In this document: positions 43,500 to 54,142 of the stretch, in pieces
Position numbering within the stretch: the stretch's first letter is position 1
Layout of the letters: each line of letters opens with the position of its first letter
NCBI RefSeq assembly: GCF_900182745.1
Contig: NZ_FXTY01000002.1
Span: 310,001-374,000, forward strand
Origin: Shimia sagamensis
GTDB lineage: Bacteria; Pseudomonadota; Alphaproteobacteria; Rhodobacterales; Rhodobacteraceae
Direction: 5' to 3'
DNA length: 64,000 bases
Position numbers and translations under genes: made by a program
The notes under the pieces: generated by a model
Seen by the model: only the letters and a program-made list of their open reading frames with translations
What the model was told of the DNA's origin: nothing
Databases searched by the model: none

Positions 43500-44386
43500 G
43501 GGACCTCCTTGCCGTGCGCGGCTTCGTAGAGAGAGAACCAAGTTTCGCGGTCCAGTGTGACCTTCTCCGCGTTCGAAATCATCTTGATACGATCAAGGTT
43601 GTTGGAGCCCAAAACCGGCAGGATACGGGCCGGATGACGCAAAAGGAACGCAACGGCCACAGCGGCGCGATCCGCGCCCTGCTCTGCAGCAATACGATCC
43701 AAACGGTCCGCCACTTCCCCCGTTCCGGTCATCAGGCTGCCGCCACCAAGCGGTGACCATGCCATGACAGGATGGACATGCTGCTGATGGAAGGCCAAAT
43801 CCCCATTTGTGAAAGGAGACAATTCTGCCAGCGAAATCTCAATTTGGTTGGTGGCCAGCGGCGTCTTCATGGCAGACTGCAAAAGCTTCCACTCCCAAGG
43901 GCGGAAATTCGACACGCCAACGGCGCGCACCTTGCCCGACGCCACCAGTTCATCCAGCGCCGCCCCGGTTTCATTGTGATCCATCAAAGGATCGGGTCGG
44001 TGGATCAGCAGAAGATCCACATGGTCCACCCCCATCTCACTCAACGACCGGTTCACCGAGGCTTCGATGTGGGCGCGCGAGGTGTCGTAATATTTGACCG
44101 GCTTGTCGGCATAAATCCCGATGGGCGCGACGATATCGCACTTTGTCACGATCTCGATCTGATTGCGCAACGCCGGGTTGGCTTTTAGCGCCCCGCCCAG
44201 CACCGCCTCGGCACCGTAATCGCCATAGATGTCCGCCTGATCAATGGTTGTGATCCCTTGGTCCAGACAGGCTTGGATTTTTGCATCCACGTATTCGGGC
44301 GACGTGTCCGCATCATCGGCCAGACGCCACATGCCATATACCAGACGGCTGAAGGTCAGCCGGTTTGTGATCTCGACACGGTTCAT
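43496..44386 (-). CDS. Aldo/keto reductase, SmoB-like (candidate 6-oxoglucose reductase)
   Basis: A 296-residue AKR barrel with the catalytic tetrad visible: Asp49 and Tyr54 in TTIDQADIYGDYG, Lys82 in VTKCD and His129 in LLLIHRPDP. NATNQIEIS-like and VLGSNNLDRI segments near the C-terminus belong to the NADPH pocket. It overlaps the monooxygenase stop by one base and the flavin reductase start by 4 nt, so the three are made together. In the sulfo-SMO route, SmoB reduces 6-oxoglucose, left after desulfonation of sulfoquinovose, to glucose. That role is inferred from context. Confidence 0.86.
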   Translation of the reverse strand: MNRVEITNRLTFSRLVYGMWRLADDADTSPEYVDAKIQACLDQGITTIDQADIYGDYGAEAVLGGALKANPALRNQIEIVTKCDIVAPIGIYADKPVKYYDTSRAHIEASVNRSLSEMGVDHVDLLLIHRPDPLMDHNETGAALDELVASGKVRAVGVSNFRPWEWKLLQSAMKTPLATNQIEISLAELSPFTNGDLAFHQQHVHPVMAWSPLGGGSLMTGTGEVADRLDRIAAEQGADRAAVAVAFLLRHPARILPVLGSNNLDRIKMISNAEKVTLDRETWFSLYEAAHGKEVP

Positions 44387-45540
44387 CAGCGACGTTCTCC
44401 GATACCAAGGGGAGTTTGCGGCGTGGATGCCGGCACTCGCCCATAGGCATGGGGCAGCGATACCGTGTTGAGATTTGGCATCACGCGGGCGCCAAAATGC
44501 TTGGCCTCATCCACATGCGGATACCCGGACAAAACGAAAGCCCGCATCCCCATCTTCTTATAAGCCTCCAGCTTGGACAAAACCTGATCGGTTGACCCGA
44601 CCAGTGCTGCGCCACAGCCGGACCGCGCCCGGCCCACGCCGGTCCAGAGATGTGGTTCGATAAAGCCATCGTCGTCGGCTACATCGCGGTTCTTTGCCTG
44701 ATGCGACACGCCCAGAGACTTGGCATCCAGCGCACGCTCCCGGATGGCACGCCCCTGCTCGTCATCAAGCTTAGACACAATGTAATCGGCATATTCACGT
44801 GCTTCAGCCTCGGTGTCGCGGACAATCACATGCACGCGCAGACCATAATCGAGTGTCCGGCCGTAGCGTTCCGCCACCGCGTTCACCGCCTTCATACGCC
44901 CGGCCAGCTCGTCCATCTTCTCCGGCCACATCAGGTAGACGTCGCAATGCTGCCCGCAGAGTTCCAATGCATCCGGCGAATAGCCACCAAAATACAGCAA
45001 TGGCCCACCGGTCTGATAAGGCACCACAGGATCAGTTGTAAGGCCCTGGAAATTGTAGACCTCACCTTTGTGGTTGATCTCGCCTTGGGTCCAGGCCTGT
45101 TTGAGAATCTCGACAACTTCACGCGAGCGCTGGTAGCGATAGCTGCTCTCATCCTTTTCACCGGGAAAGTCGGACGAGATGATGTTCACGGTCAGCCGAC
45201 CTTCCAACATGTGGTCCAACGTCGCCAGTGTACGGGCCAGCATGATCGGCTGGATCTCGCCACAGCGCACGGCGGCCAGCATGTTGATCTTGCTGGTGAC
45301 CGGCGCGCAGCCTGCCACGAAGCTCAGCGTGTCCTGACCCACCTGATAAGAAGACGGGCACAGAATATTGCGGAAGCCTTGCGCCTCAGCTTCTTTCACG
45401 ATGCCCGAGCAATGCGCCCAGGACGACCGCAGATCGCCATCTGGCACGCCAAGAAATTGGTAGTCGTCTGAGCACAGCGCGGCAAACCACGACACTTCCA
45501 CAGCATCCAGATCAGCAGATGTCACCGGCACGATGGTCAT
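44386..45540 (-). CDS. SsuD-like flavin-dependent sulfonate monooxygenase, SmoC-like (candidate sulfoquinovose monooxygenase)
   Basis: A 384-residue bacterial-luciferase-fold enzyme of SsuD type. Residues that line the SsuD sulfonate pocket are in place: Trp205 (LMWPEKMD), Arg235 and His237 (GLRVHVIVRD), Arg304 (GVGRARSG), Tyr340 and His342 (LSGYPHVDEA). With FMNH2 and oxygen it should cleave a C-S bond, giving sulfite and an aldehyde. It is first in an operon with an aldo/keto reductase, a flavin reductase and a TRAP importer, the enzyme set of the sulfoquinovose pathway rather than of simple alkanesulfonate scavenging (ssuEADCB). GGGAGGA precedes the ATG. Alternative substrates are other sulfo-sugars or alkanesulfonates. 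Confidence 0.86.
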   Translation of the reverse strand: MTIVPVTSADLDAVEVSWFAALCSDDYQFLGVPDGDLRSSWAHCSGIVKEAEAQGFRNILCPSSYQVGQDTLSFVAGCAPVTSKINMLAAVRCGEIQPIMLARTLATLDHMLEGRLTVNIISSDFPGEKDESSYRYQRSREVVEILKQAWTQGEINHKGEVYNFQGLTTDPVVPYQTGGPLLYFGGYSPDALELCGQHCDVYLMWPEKMDELAGRMKAVNAVAERYGRTLDYGLRVHVIVRDTEAEAREYADYIVSKLDDEQGRAIRERALDAKSLGVSHQAKNRDVADDDGFIEPHLWTGVGRARSGCGAALVGSTDQVLSKLEAYKKMGMRAFVLSGYPHVDEAKHFGARVMPNLNTVSLPHAYGRVPASTPQTPLGIGERR

Positions 45541-45590
45541 CGAGTTCCTCCCAAAATCTCGTTTTCCTTACCTCTTGAATAAACTGCGAT

Positions 45591-45616
45591 TTGATGTAGA
45601 TCAATGGTGTATCAAT
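45591..45616. promoter_or_regulatory. Candidate GntR operator in the divergent promoter region
   Basis: A TTGAT-N4-ATCAA dyad (45591-45604) followed by a further ATCAA at 45611-45615, within the 91-bp gap between the monooxygenase operon and the GntR gene. On the minus strand the same TTGATC can serve as -35, with TTATTC as a weak -10. A single site could therefore control both directions. Binding is inferred. Confidence 0.5.
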
Positions 45617-45631
45617 TTTGCGGGATGATCT

Positions 45632-46342
45632 ATGTCAAATCCAGACCTCTCCAGTTCGGCGCTGCCGCTCTATTTGCAGATCAGCGAAACCCTGATCCGA
45701 GAGATCGCGGCTGGCCGTCTGGTGGACGGAGAGCGCTTGCCGCCTGAGCGCGAGCTGGCCAAGCAATACGGAACCACCGTGCGCACACTGCGCAAATCCC
45801 TTGCCGAACTGGAGAAGCAAGGCATGCTGGAGCGCGTTCAAGGATCCGGCAACTATGTGCGCGCCACACAAAGCGGGCGCAGCGTCTACTCCATGTTCCG
45901 ATTGGAGTTGCCGGGGGGGGGCGGATTGCCCACTGCGGACATCCTCTCGGTGCATGACATGGACAAGCCTTCCGGCCTGCCAGCCTTTGGCACCTCGAAT
46001 CACGGCACACGGATTCGCAGGTTGCGCTATCTGGACGACGTGGTGATCGCGGTCGAAGAAATCTGGCTGGACGGCGACGCCGGCAAAGTGGACCCGGCCA
46101 AACTGTCGGAGTCGCTGTACCACTATTATCAAAAGCAGCTTGGCTTCTGGATACGTCGCGCCGAAGATCGCGTCTCCATCGGGCACGTGCCGGACTGGGC
46201 GCCAGAAGCCTTCGGCCAACTTCCTGGGGCAGTTTCTGGTTACATCGAACGCCTAAGCTGGTCGCAAACCAGCGCTCCGGTCGAGTTTTCACGCACCTGG
46301 TTTGACCCGGAACACTCTATCTACATCCAACGCCTGACTTAG
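45632..46342 (+). CDS. GntR-family regulator with UTRA domain (HutC subfamily)
   Basis: A 236-residue regulator. The winged helix is at about 13-78 (LYLQISETLIREIAAGRLVDGERLPPERELAKQYGTTVRTLRK), and the UTRA effector domain at about 95-235. HutC-type regulators bind small metabolites, often sugars or their derivatives. It is divergent from the monooxygenase/TRAP operon and leads into the Gfo/Idh gene after 8 nt, so it probably controls both. A nine-G run at about 45912-45920 in the interdomain linker is a potential slippage site. The inducer may be sulfoquinovose or a derivative; this is inferred. Confidence 0.86.
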   Translation: MSNPDLSSSALPLYLQISETLIREIAAGRLVDGERLPPERELAKQYGTTVRTLRKSLAELEKQGMLERVQGSGNYVRATQSGRSVYSMFRLELPGGGGLPTADILSVHDMDKPSGLPAFGTSNHGTRIRRLRYLDDVVIAVEEIWLDGDAGKVDPAKLSESLYHYYQKQLGFWIRRAEDRVSIGHVPDWAPEAFGQLPGAVSGYIERLSWSQTSAPVEFSRTWFDPEHSIYIQRLT

Positions 46343-46350
46343 GAGGCATT

Positions 46351-47457
46351 ATGACGAAACCCACCACCTACGGGATCATCGGCTGCGGCATGATGGGACA
46401 AGAGCATCTGCGCAACATTGCACTCCTCCCGAACACGGAAGTTGGGGCCATCTTCGAACCCAACGCCCAAATGCGCACGGAAAGCGCCCGGTTTGCGCCT
46501 GACGCGCAATTTGTGGAGAGTCTAGAAGAGCTGTTGGCAGTAGAAACGCTGGATTGCCTGCTGATCGCCAGTCCGAATTTCTGTCATGTCGATCAGCTGC
46601 AACAGATTGCCCAAATCCGCCCCCTGCCCCTTCTGGTCGAAAAGCCGCTGTACACCGACCCACGGGATCTGGTGCGCATCAATGATTTCGCCACCAACTA
46701 TCCTTCCCCGGCCTGGGTTGCTATGGAATATCGCTACATGCCGCCGGTTGCGGCCTTCCTGAACAACGCGGCCTCCGTCACAGGTGGCATCAAGATGCTC
46801 ACCATCCGCGAACACCGGTTTCCCTTCCTGGAAAAGGTTGATGATTGGAACCGCTTTAACGCCAAATCCGGCGGGACATTTGTGGAGAAATGCTGCCACT
46901 TCTTTGACCTCATGCGCCTGACACTCGGATCAGATCCCGTGCGTGTGATGGCCTCGGGCGGACAGGACGCCAACCACTTGGAAGAAAGCTATGATGGGCA
47001 GGTGCCGGACATACTCGACAATGGTTACGTCATCGTCGATTTCGAAAACGGCGCCCGCGCGATGCTGGAACTGTGCATGTTTGCGGAAGGTGCGGAGTAC
47101 CAGGAAGAAATCGCGGCTGTCGGTCCTAAAGGCAAAGTTGAAGCGCTGGTTCCCGGGCCGGGCCGCTTCTGGCCGAAACACCTTGGCGCCGCGCCTACTC
47201 CGAAGCTCATCTTGTCTCCGCGCACACCCAAAGGTCCGGTCGAAAAGGATATTCCTGTGGATCCCGACATCCTCGATGCGGGTGACCACAACGGCTCCAC
47301 TTTTTACCAACACAAATACTTCCTTGAACTGGTTCGTGGCGAACGGTCCACACCCGAGGTTAGCTTATCCGACGGAAAGATGGCCGTGTTGATGGGCATC
47401 GCAGCACAGACATCCATACAAGAGAAGCGATCTGTCGAAATGTCGGAGTTCAGCTAG
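46351..47457 (+). CDS. Gfo/Idh/MocA-family protein (candidate NAD-dependent sulfoquinovosidase, GH188-like)
   Basis: A 368-residue protein with an N-terminal Rossmann fold (YGIIGCGMMGQEHLRNI, residues 7-23), EKPL near 104 and a C-terminal alpha/beta domain with WNRFNAKSGGTFVEKCCHFFDLMRL at about 163-190, where the His of CCHFFD fits the usual catalytic position. It is co-transcribed with the GntR regulator and faces the SmoCAB-like operon. Some Gfo/Idh-fold proteins at sulfoquinovose loci are NAD-dependent sulfoquinovosidases (GH188); no GH31 sulfoquinovosidase is present here, so this protein could release sulfoquinovose from its glycosides. An ordinary sugar dehydrogenase is the alternative. 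Confidence 0.8.
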   Translation: MTKPTTYGIIGCGMMGQEHLRNIALLPNTEVGAIFEPNAQMRTESARFAPDAQFVESLEELLAVETLDCLLIASPNFCHVDQLQQIAQIRPLPLLVEKPLYTDPRDLVRINDFATNYPSPAWVAMEYRYMPPVAAFLNNAASVTGGIKMLTIREHRFPFLEKVDDWNRFNAKSGGTFVEKCCHFFDLMRLTLGSDPVRVMASGGQDANHLEESYDGQVPDILDNGYVIVDFENGARAMLELCMFAEGAEYQEEIAAVGPKGKVEALVPGPGRFWPKHLGAAPTPKLILSPRTPKGPVEKDIPVDPDILDAGDHNGSTFYQHKYFLELVRGERSTPEVSLSDGKMAVLMGIAAQTSIQEKRSVEMSEFS

Positions 47458-48354
47458 GTTGATCGGCGAACGCGGTTTCAACGCGGTGGTGTAATGCCAC
47501 AAGTTCTAGCTGTGCGACCAATACGGAAATGAACGAAACAAGGCGGGTCGGGGTGGGTCCCGAAGGCATGAGATTTATTGACCCAAAGAAAAATCGCAAA
47601 AGTAATTGTCATTTGCCCCGATCCGCTTCCTCCCGGAACAGCAAAGCAAGGTCCTGCTACAGCGACCAGAGAATTTGGCCTGCGCCGTTGGTAGTCGCCG
47701 ATGCGTTCTCTGACCAACTGGCATGCCAGCTTGTGAACGGGGCGGTCGCCCTCAGGTGAAGCGGGATTGAAACTTTACAATAGGGACGCAAAACTGCAGC
47801 ACTTGAAACGGCAATGAAGGGCGATACTTAATACTGCTCTGCATTTTGCAAAACCCGCTTCCTGCGCAATGCTGCCCTTGTAGATTGGCACAGCATTGAA
47901 GTCGGGGGGGGCGCCTTTGAAGGGCTGCCTTCCTCAATCTGAGGCAGCACCTTTGCACATAGCGCTGCGAAGGACCGCTTTCCGCCCATTCTGCAGGCAG
48001 CACCGGCTAGTGACATCAATACAAGCAGGACGCGCTTAGAGTTTCCCGTATATTCCGGGCTGATGAAGTCACGTGAAGTAAGTGAGCTTACCTCACTGCT
48101 CTCCATGCGGAGTTTACGCTTCACTTTGGTGGCTTATCTAGGACGAGATTTGGCAGCTCAGAAGGCACTGGCTGCAAAAAACCTACTAGCCGGGCGGCGA
48201 CGAGCATTCCACGACCTATTTGAAGGCCGCAGAGGTGGAAGGCTTGTTTGAAGAAACCTGATCCTAGCGAAAGCCGAGTGTGGGGTAAAATGTGGGGTGA
48301 AGCTGAAAAGCTTTGCCCTTTTTCCTTATTTTACATGTAGTTAAGGGGGTATCA
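47458..48354. other. About 900 bp gene-poor region before tRNA-Leu
   Basis: No open frame here has recognisable features. The part at 47810-48000 is spacer text with words such as GAAGGGCTGCCTTCC and CCGCTTTCCGCCCATTCTGC. Near 48280-48300 the octamer TGTGGGGT occurs twice, 12 nt apart, 55-80 bp from the tRNA, a setting often associated with integration sites. A small frame at 48063-48251 (62 codons) is not supportable. Confidence 0.5.
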
Positions 48355-48439
48355 TGGTGCGGGTGAAGGGACTTGAACCCCCACGCCTCGCGGCGCCAGA
48401 ACCTAAATCTGGTGCGTCTACCAATTCCGCCACACCCGC
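48355..48439 (-). tRNA. tRNA-Leu (anticodon UAG)
   Basis: An 85-nt class II tRNA. Acceptor arms GCGGGTG (48439-48433) and CACCCGC (48365-48359) pair fully, with an A discriminator and an encoded CCA (48357-48355). The anticodon loop reads TTTAGGT with anticodon TAG, between CAGA/TCTG arms; a long variable arm and the GGTTCAAGTCC T-arm are present. It reads CUA and other CUN codons. Confidence 0.95.
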
Positions 48440-48551
48440 ATTGTGAGCGCGTCTTAGCAAAGCTTTTTCGGGGATGCGAGAGGAAAGTTTACAGAAATGT
48501 ACTTTCCGACAATACAATTTTCCAAACACGCCACTTAGCGCGCCGCAATTG

Positions 48552-49610
48552 TCATCCAACCAACTGAATAGCCTGTACTTCCTGTTTCTGCGCCACTGGG
48601 CGGGCCATGATCCCAGCTTCTCCCTGGGTGAGTTCGGGAAATAGCGCCTCCAACTCGGCACGGCTGTCGTGAGGTAAGCCCCGCAAAGCCACCGGCCCGG
48701 CATACAGGCTCTCACTCAAAAGCCCCTCGCTGTCGACAATCTCATGTCGATCAAACTGCAGATGAATATAGATCACAGCCCCCGTGGGCCGCACCACACG
48801 CACACTTCTGTCATTCACAAGATGTACTGCTGCGGCCAAAACCTGCGGCTCACCACAGATCAATTCGGCACGCCAGCCCTCCAGCAGAACACGGTGCTGT
48901 GGAGACACAGTCAGGTCGCGGCATGGCCGTCCTGCCCCAAAGGCATCTTTTTGTATCCTGACCGGGTGGAAACTAGGGTTGGCTGCTAGATGAGTAGATG
49001 TCAGCGTGACACAACCAACCCATCGAACGGGTTGAAATCCATGATCCAGTGTCTTCACCAGATCACCAACTTGAATATCCTCAACCAGTGCCTGCCCACC
49101 ACGCACACGGATCAACGTCCCCGGTGTAAAGCACGGAGGCGCAGCGATATTTGACTGATCCACAGCAGAACCGCCCGTTGGCCCTTCTTGTGCAGAAATC
49201 ACCGTGAGAGGCACGCCAACCGGCGGAAATTCATCTACAAACGCCAGCCCCTCAACGGTCCCATAAGCCGGAGAGGAATTATTGAAGTTCACCGAGATGA
49301 CGCGATAAGTCAGCCCCGTACTGGGGTCCAGAAGGACAAACTCATATTCCGCTTCGATCCGTGTGTTGTTACCGAAGGTGGTGCCATCAAACGTCTGAGA
49401 TCCCGCCAGCCGTTGATTGCTGTCATTGTCGTCAAAGTTTGTATCGCCGCCGCGGTCCCTAACAGAAATTTGCTCCCAGGCATTGCTGTTAAGTGTAATG
49501 GTTTCTCCCACAAGATGACTGCCGTCACCCTGCGTGATCCCATCTAGCGACACGCCACCAGATACCGAGACATGGGATTCCCCCAACGCCCAAAATGAAT
49601 AATTCGCCAT
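48552..49610 (-). CDS. Hint-domain protein (hedgehog/intein fold)
   Basis: A 352-residue protein. The first about 150 residues are a beta-rich, acidic domain; then Cys160 in PPCFTPGTLIRV opens a Hint module of the kind found in many roseobacter proteins (VEDIQVGDLVKTLDHGFQPVRWVG, then DLTVSPQHRVLL with His239 as the B-block residue). The usual C-terminal Asn of inteins is not seen; instead about 40 residues follow. So autoprocessing at Cys160, as in hedgehog-type domains, is possible but splicing is not expected. No signal peptide. Its role is unknown. Confidence 0.82.
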   Translation of the reverse strand: MANYSFWALGESHVSVSGGVSLDGITQGDGSHLVGETITLNSNAWEQISVRDRGGDTNFDDNDSNQRLAGSQTFDGTTFGNNTRIEAEYEFVLLDPSTGLTYRVISVNFNNSSPAYGTVEGLAFVDEFPPVGVPLTVISAQEGPTGGSAVDQSNIAAPPCFTPGTLIRVRGGQALVEDIQVGDLVKTLDHGFQPVRWVGCVTLTSTHLAANPSFHPVRIQKDAFGAGRPCRDLTVSPQHRVLLEGWRAELICGEPQVLAAAVHLVNDRSVRVVRPTGAVIYIHLQFDRHEIVDSEGLLSESLYAGPVALRGLPHDSRAELEALFPELTQGEAGIMARPVAQKQEVQAIQLVG

Positions 49611-49695
49611 GGAACAGACCTGCCCGACCTGCGTTTTTGTTTATTTCCTACAGGGTAGGTCAATTTTTAGGCAAACACCAGAAGAGCGCCGCAGG

Positions 49696-51880
<2,185 letters not shown>

Positions 51881-51919
51881 TTTCATCCATTATCTAAAGC
51901 AATCAGAAGGACCAAGGGA

Positions 51920-53326
51920 ATGAGCGCAGACGCAATTCTCCAGCTGATCAAAGACGAAGATGCCGCATATGTGGACATCCGTTTCACCGACACACGTGGT
52001 CGACTGCAGCACGTGACAGTGGACGTCGATCTTGTTGACGAAGACTTCATCGAAGAAGGCTTCATGTTTGACGGATCCTCCATCGCTGGCTGGAAATCCA
52101 TCGAAAACTCCGACATGAAACTGATGATGGACACCACGTCTGCTTACGTCGATCCGTTTTACGCCGAGAAAACCATCTGTATCCACTGCTCCATTGTTGA
52201 GCCGGACACAGGTGAAGCCTATGAGCGTGACCCACGCGGCACCGCTGAGAAAGCCGAAGCCTATCTGAAGTCTTCCGGAATTGGTGATGTGGCCTACATG
52301 GGTCCAGAAGCTGAATTCTTCCTGTTCGACGACGTGCGTTTTGAGAACAAAATCAACAAAGTATCCTACGAAGTTGATGCGATTGACGGTTCTTGGAACT
52401 CCGACACCGAATATGAAATGGGCAACATGGGCCACCGCCCTGGTGTCAAAGGTGGCTATTTCCCGGTCAACCCAACCGACGATGCACACGACCTGCGCTC
52501 CGAGATGCTTTCCACCATGAAGCGTCTGGGCATGAAAACTGACAAGCACCACCACGAAGTGGCGTCCTGTCAGCACGAGCTGGGCCTGATCTTTGACAGC
52601 CTGACCAAACAGGCCGACGAGCTGCAGAAATACAAATACGTGATCCACAACGTGGCTGCGTCTTACGGCAAATCCGCCACTTTCATGCCAAAGCCGATCT
52701 ACGGCGATAACGGCACCGGCATGCACGTAAACATGTCGATCTGGAAAGACGGAAAGCCACTGTTTGCGGGTGACAAATACGCTGACCTGTCTCAGGAAGC
52801 TCTGTACTTCATTGGCGGTATCCTGAAGCACGCCAAGACTCTGAACGCCTTCACCAACCCGGCGACCAACTCTTACAAGCGTTTGATCCCTGGTTTCGAA
52901 GCGCCCGTTCTGCGCGCCTACTCCGCACGCAACCGCTCCGGCTGTGTCCGTATCCCATGGACCGAAAGCCCAAAAGCCAAGCGCGTAGAGGCTCGTTTCC
53001 CTGATCCAGCAGCCAACCCATACCTGTGCTTCGCAGCGCTCCTGATGGCTGGCCTTGACGGCATCAAGAACAAAATAGATCCAGGCGAAGCCATGGACAA
53101 AAACCTCTATGACCTGCCTGCGGAAGAGCTGGCAGACATTCCAACCGTCTGTGGCTCCCTGCGCGAAGCCATGGAATCTCTGGCGGCAGATCACGACTTC
53201 CTGCTGGCAGGCGACGTGTTCACCAAGGACCAGATCGACGGCTACATTGAGCTGAAGATGGAAGAGGTTGAGCACTACGAGCACACCCCGCACCCTGTTG
53301 AATTTGGCATGTACTACAGCTGCTAA
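51920..53326 (+). CDS. glnA: Glutamine synthetase type I
   Basis: A 468-residue [13 protein letters not shown] near 50-60 gives the N-terminal signature, EAEFFLF near 130 and the [10 protein letters not shown] segment near 213 the metal ligands, [18 protein letters not shown] near 264 the ATP/glutamate site, and NLYDLPAEE near 396 the adenylylation Tyr of the regulated beta type. It condenses ammonia and glutamate. Transcribed with glnB, so both respond to nitrogen status. AGAAGGACC precedes the ATG. A strong terminator follows. Confidence 0.98.
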   Translation: MSADAILQLIKDEDAAYVDIRFTDTRGRLQHVTVDVDLVDEDFIEEGFMFDGSSIAGWKSIENSDMKLMMDTTSAYVDPFYAEKTICIHCSIVEPDTGEAYERDPRGTAEKAEAYLKSSGIGDVAYMGPEAEFFLFDDVRFENKINKVSYEVDAIDGSWNSDTEYEMGNMGHRPGVKGGYFPVNPTDDAHDLRSEMLSTMKRLGMKTDKHHHEVASCQHELGLIFDSLTKQADELQKYKYVIHNVAASYGKSATFMPKPIYGDNGTGMHVNMSIWKDGKPLFAGDKYADLSQEALYFIGGILKHAKTLNAFTNPATNSYKRLIPGFEAPVLRAYSARNRSGCVRIPWTESPKAKRVEARFPDPAANPYLCFAALLMAGLDGIKNKIDPGEAMDKNLYDLPAEELADIPTVCGSLREAMESLAADHDFLLAGDVFTKDQIDGYIELKMEEVEHYEHTPHPVEFGMYYSC

Positions 53327-53347
53327 ATCCTAGGCGGATAGAACGAC

Positions 53348-53376
53348 AAAGGGCGCTCCTCGGGGCGCCCTTTTTT
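53348..53376 (+). terminator. Terminator of the glnB-glnA operon
   Basis: A 9-bp stem (53348-53356 with 53365-53373) with an 8-nt loop, running into six T at 53371-53376. Confidence 0.9.
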
Positions 53377-53419
53377 GTATTCTCCTAGTCCCCTAAGCCA
53401 CTCAGCCAATTTCTAGGTC

Positions 53420-54052
53420 TTAACCAATCCCTTCACGACCTTTATCAACGCGGTAATAGGCCCATAACAAACGTGAAGCGACGCTGCGCCACGGTGACCA
53501 GGCCTCCGCCATTTGCCGCAATGCCCGCTCCTTTGGGCGGTCGTTCAGGTCAAACAACATGCGTGCGCTTTCCTGCAACGCCAAATCACCAGGCGCAAAC
53601 ACATCCGCACGGCCTAGCGAAAACATTGCGTAGATCTCGGCCGTCCAAATGCCAATACCGCTGACCTTGGTTAACCTCTTGAAAATCTCGTCGTTGGGCG
53701 CAGATCTCAGCGCTTCAAAATCAATGCCTTCGTCCGCCAAGGCTCTGGCATACCGCATCTTTTGTCGACTGAGCCCTGCACCGCGCAATTCATCTTCCGA
53801 CGCAGCCACAATCGCCTCAGGCGTCACGAGCCCTGCCCCCTGCATCCGCGCCCAAATCGCCGCCGCCGAGGCCACACTCACCTGTTGGCTCACAATGGCA
53901 CTCAGCAGCTGGTCAAAACCATCCGGACGCAACCGCAACGGCAAGGGTCCTGTCAGCTCCAGAGCCCGCGCAAATCGCGGATCAAGCTCTGCCAACCAGG
54001 CAGCCCCTTCCGCCACACAATCTTCGGTTTTGATAATCCGTCCAACGTCCAC
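53420..54052 (-). CDS. alkA: DNA-3-methyladenine glycosylase II (AlkA-type HhH-GPD protein)
   Basis: A 210-residue base-excision enzyme without the N-terminal domain of E. coli AlkA, as is common in alphaproteobacteria. LLSAIVSQQVSVASAAAIWARM at about 50-71 and the helix-hairpin-helix KVSGIGIWTAEIYAMFSLGRADVFAPGDLALQ at about 130-161 are diagnostic; the Asp in APGDLAL is the catalytic residue. It removes alkylated purines. The GTG at 54058 overlaps the GGGAGG motif, so the GTG at 54052, with a 5-nt spacer, is chosen. Divergent from the MFS gene. Confidence 0.88.
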   Translation of the reverse strand: MDVGRIIKTEDCVAEGAAWLAELDPRFARALELTGPLPLRLRPDGFDQLLSAIVSQQVSVASAAAIWARMQGAGLVTPEAIVAASEDELRGAGLSRQKMRYARALADEGIDFEALRSAPNDEIFKRLTKVSGIGIWTAEIYAMFSLGRADVFAPGDLALQESARMLFDLNDRPKERALRQMAEAWSPWRSVASRLLWAYYRVDKGREGIG

Positions 54053-54142
54053 ATGCACCTCCCTGACTGGCCGTCACAGTAGTCGCGCGTTGGTGAAGTG
54101 CAACCTCTGGACCTCAGCTGCTTAACAAGCTAACGCTTGCGC

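Noticed and set aside
42972-45540. Reading the monooxygenase, reductase and flavin reductase as a plain ssu alkanesulfonate system
   Set aside because: There is no SsuABC importer, while an aldo/keto reductase is locked in the operon by overlapping starts; this set fits a sulfo-sugar better. It remains the fallback if the substrate tests fail.
51890-53293. 467-codon minus-strand open frame covering glnA
   Set aside because: Full antisense of glutamine synthetase with no domain features; a codon-bias shadow.
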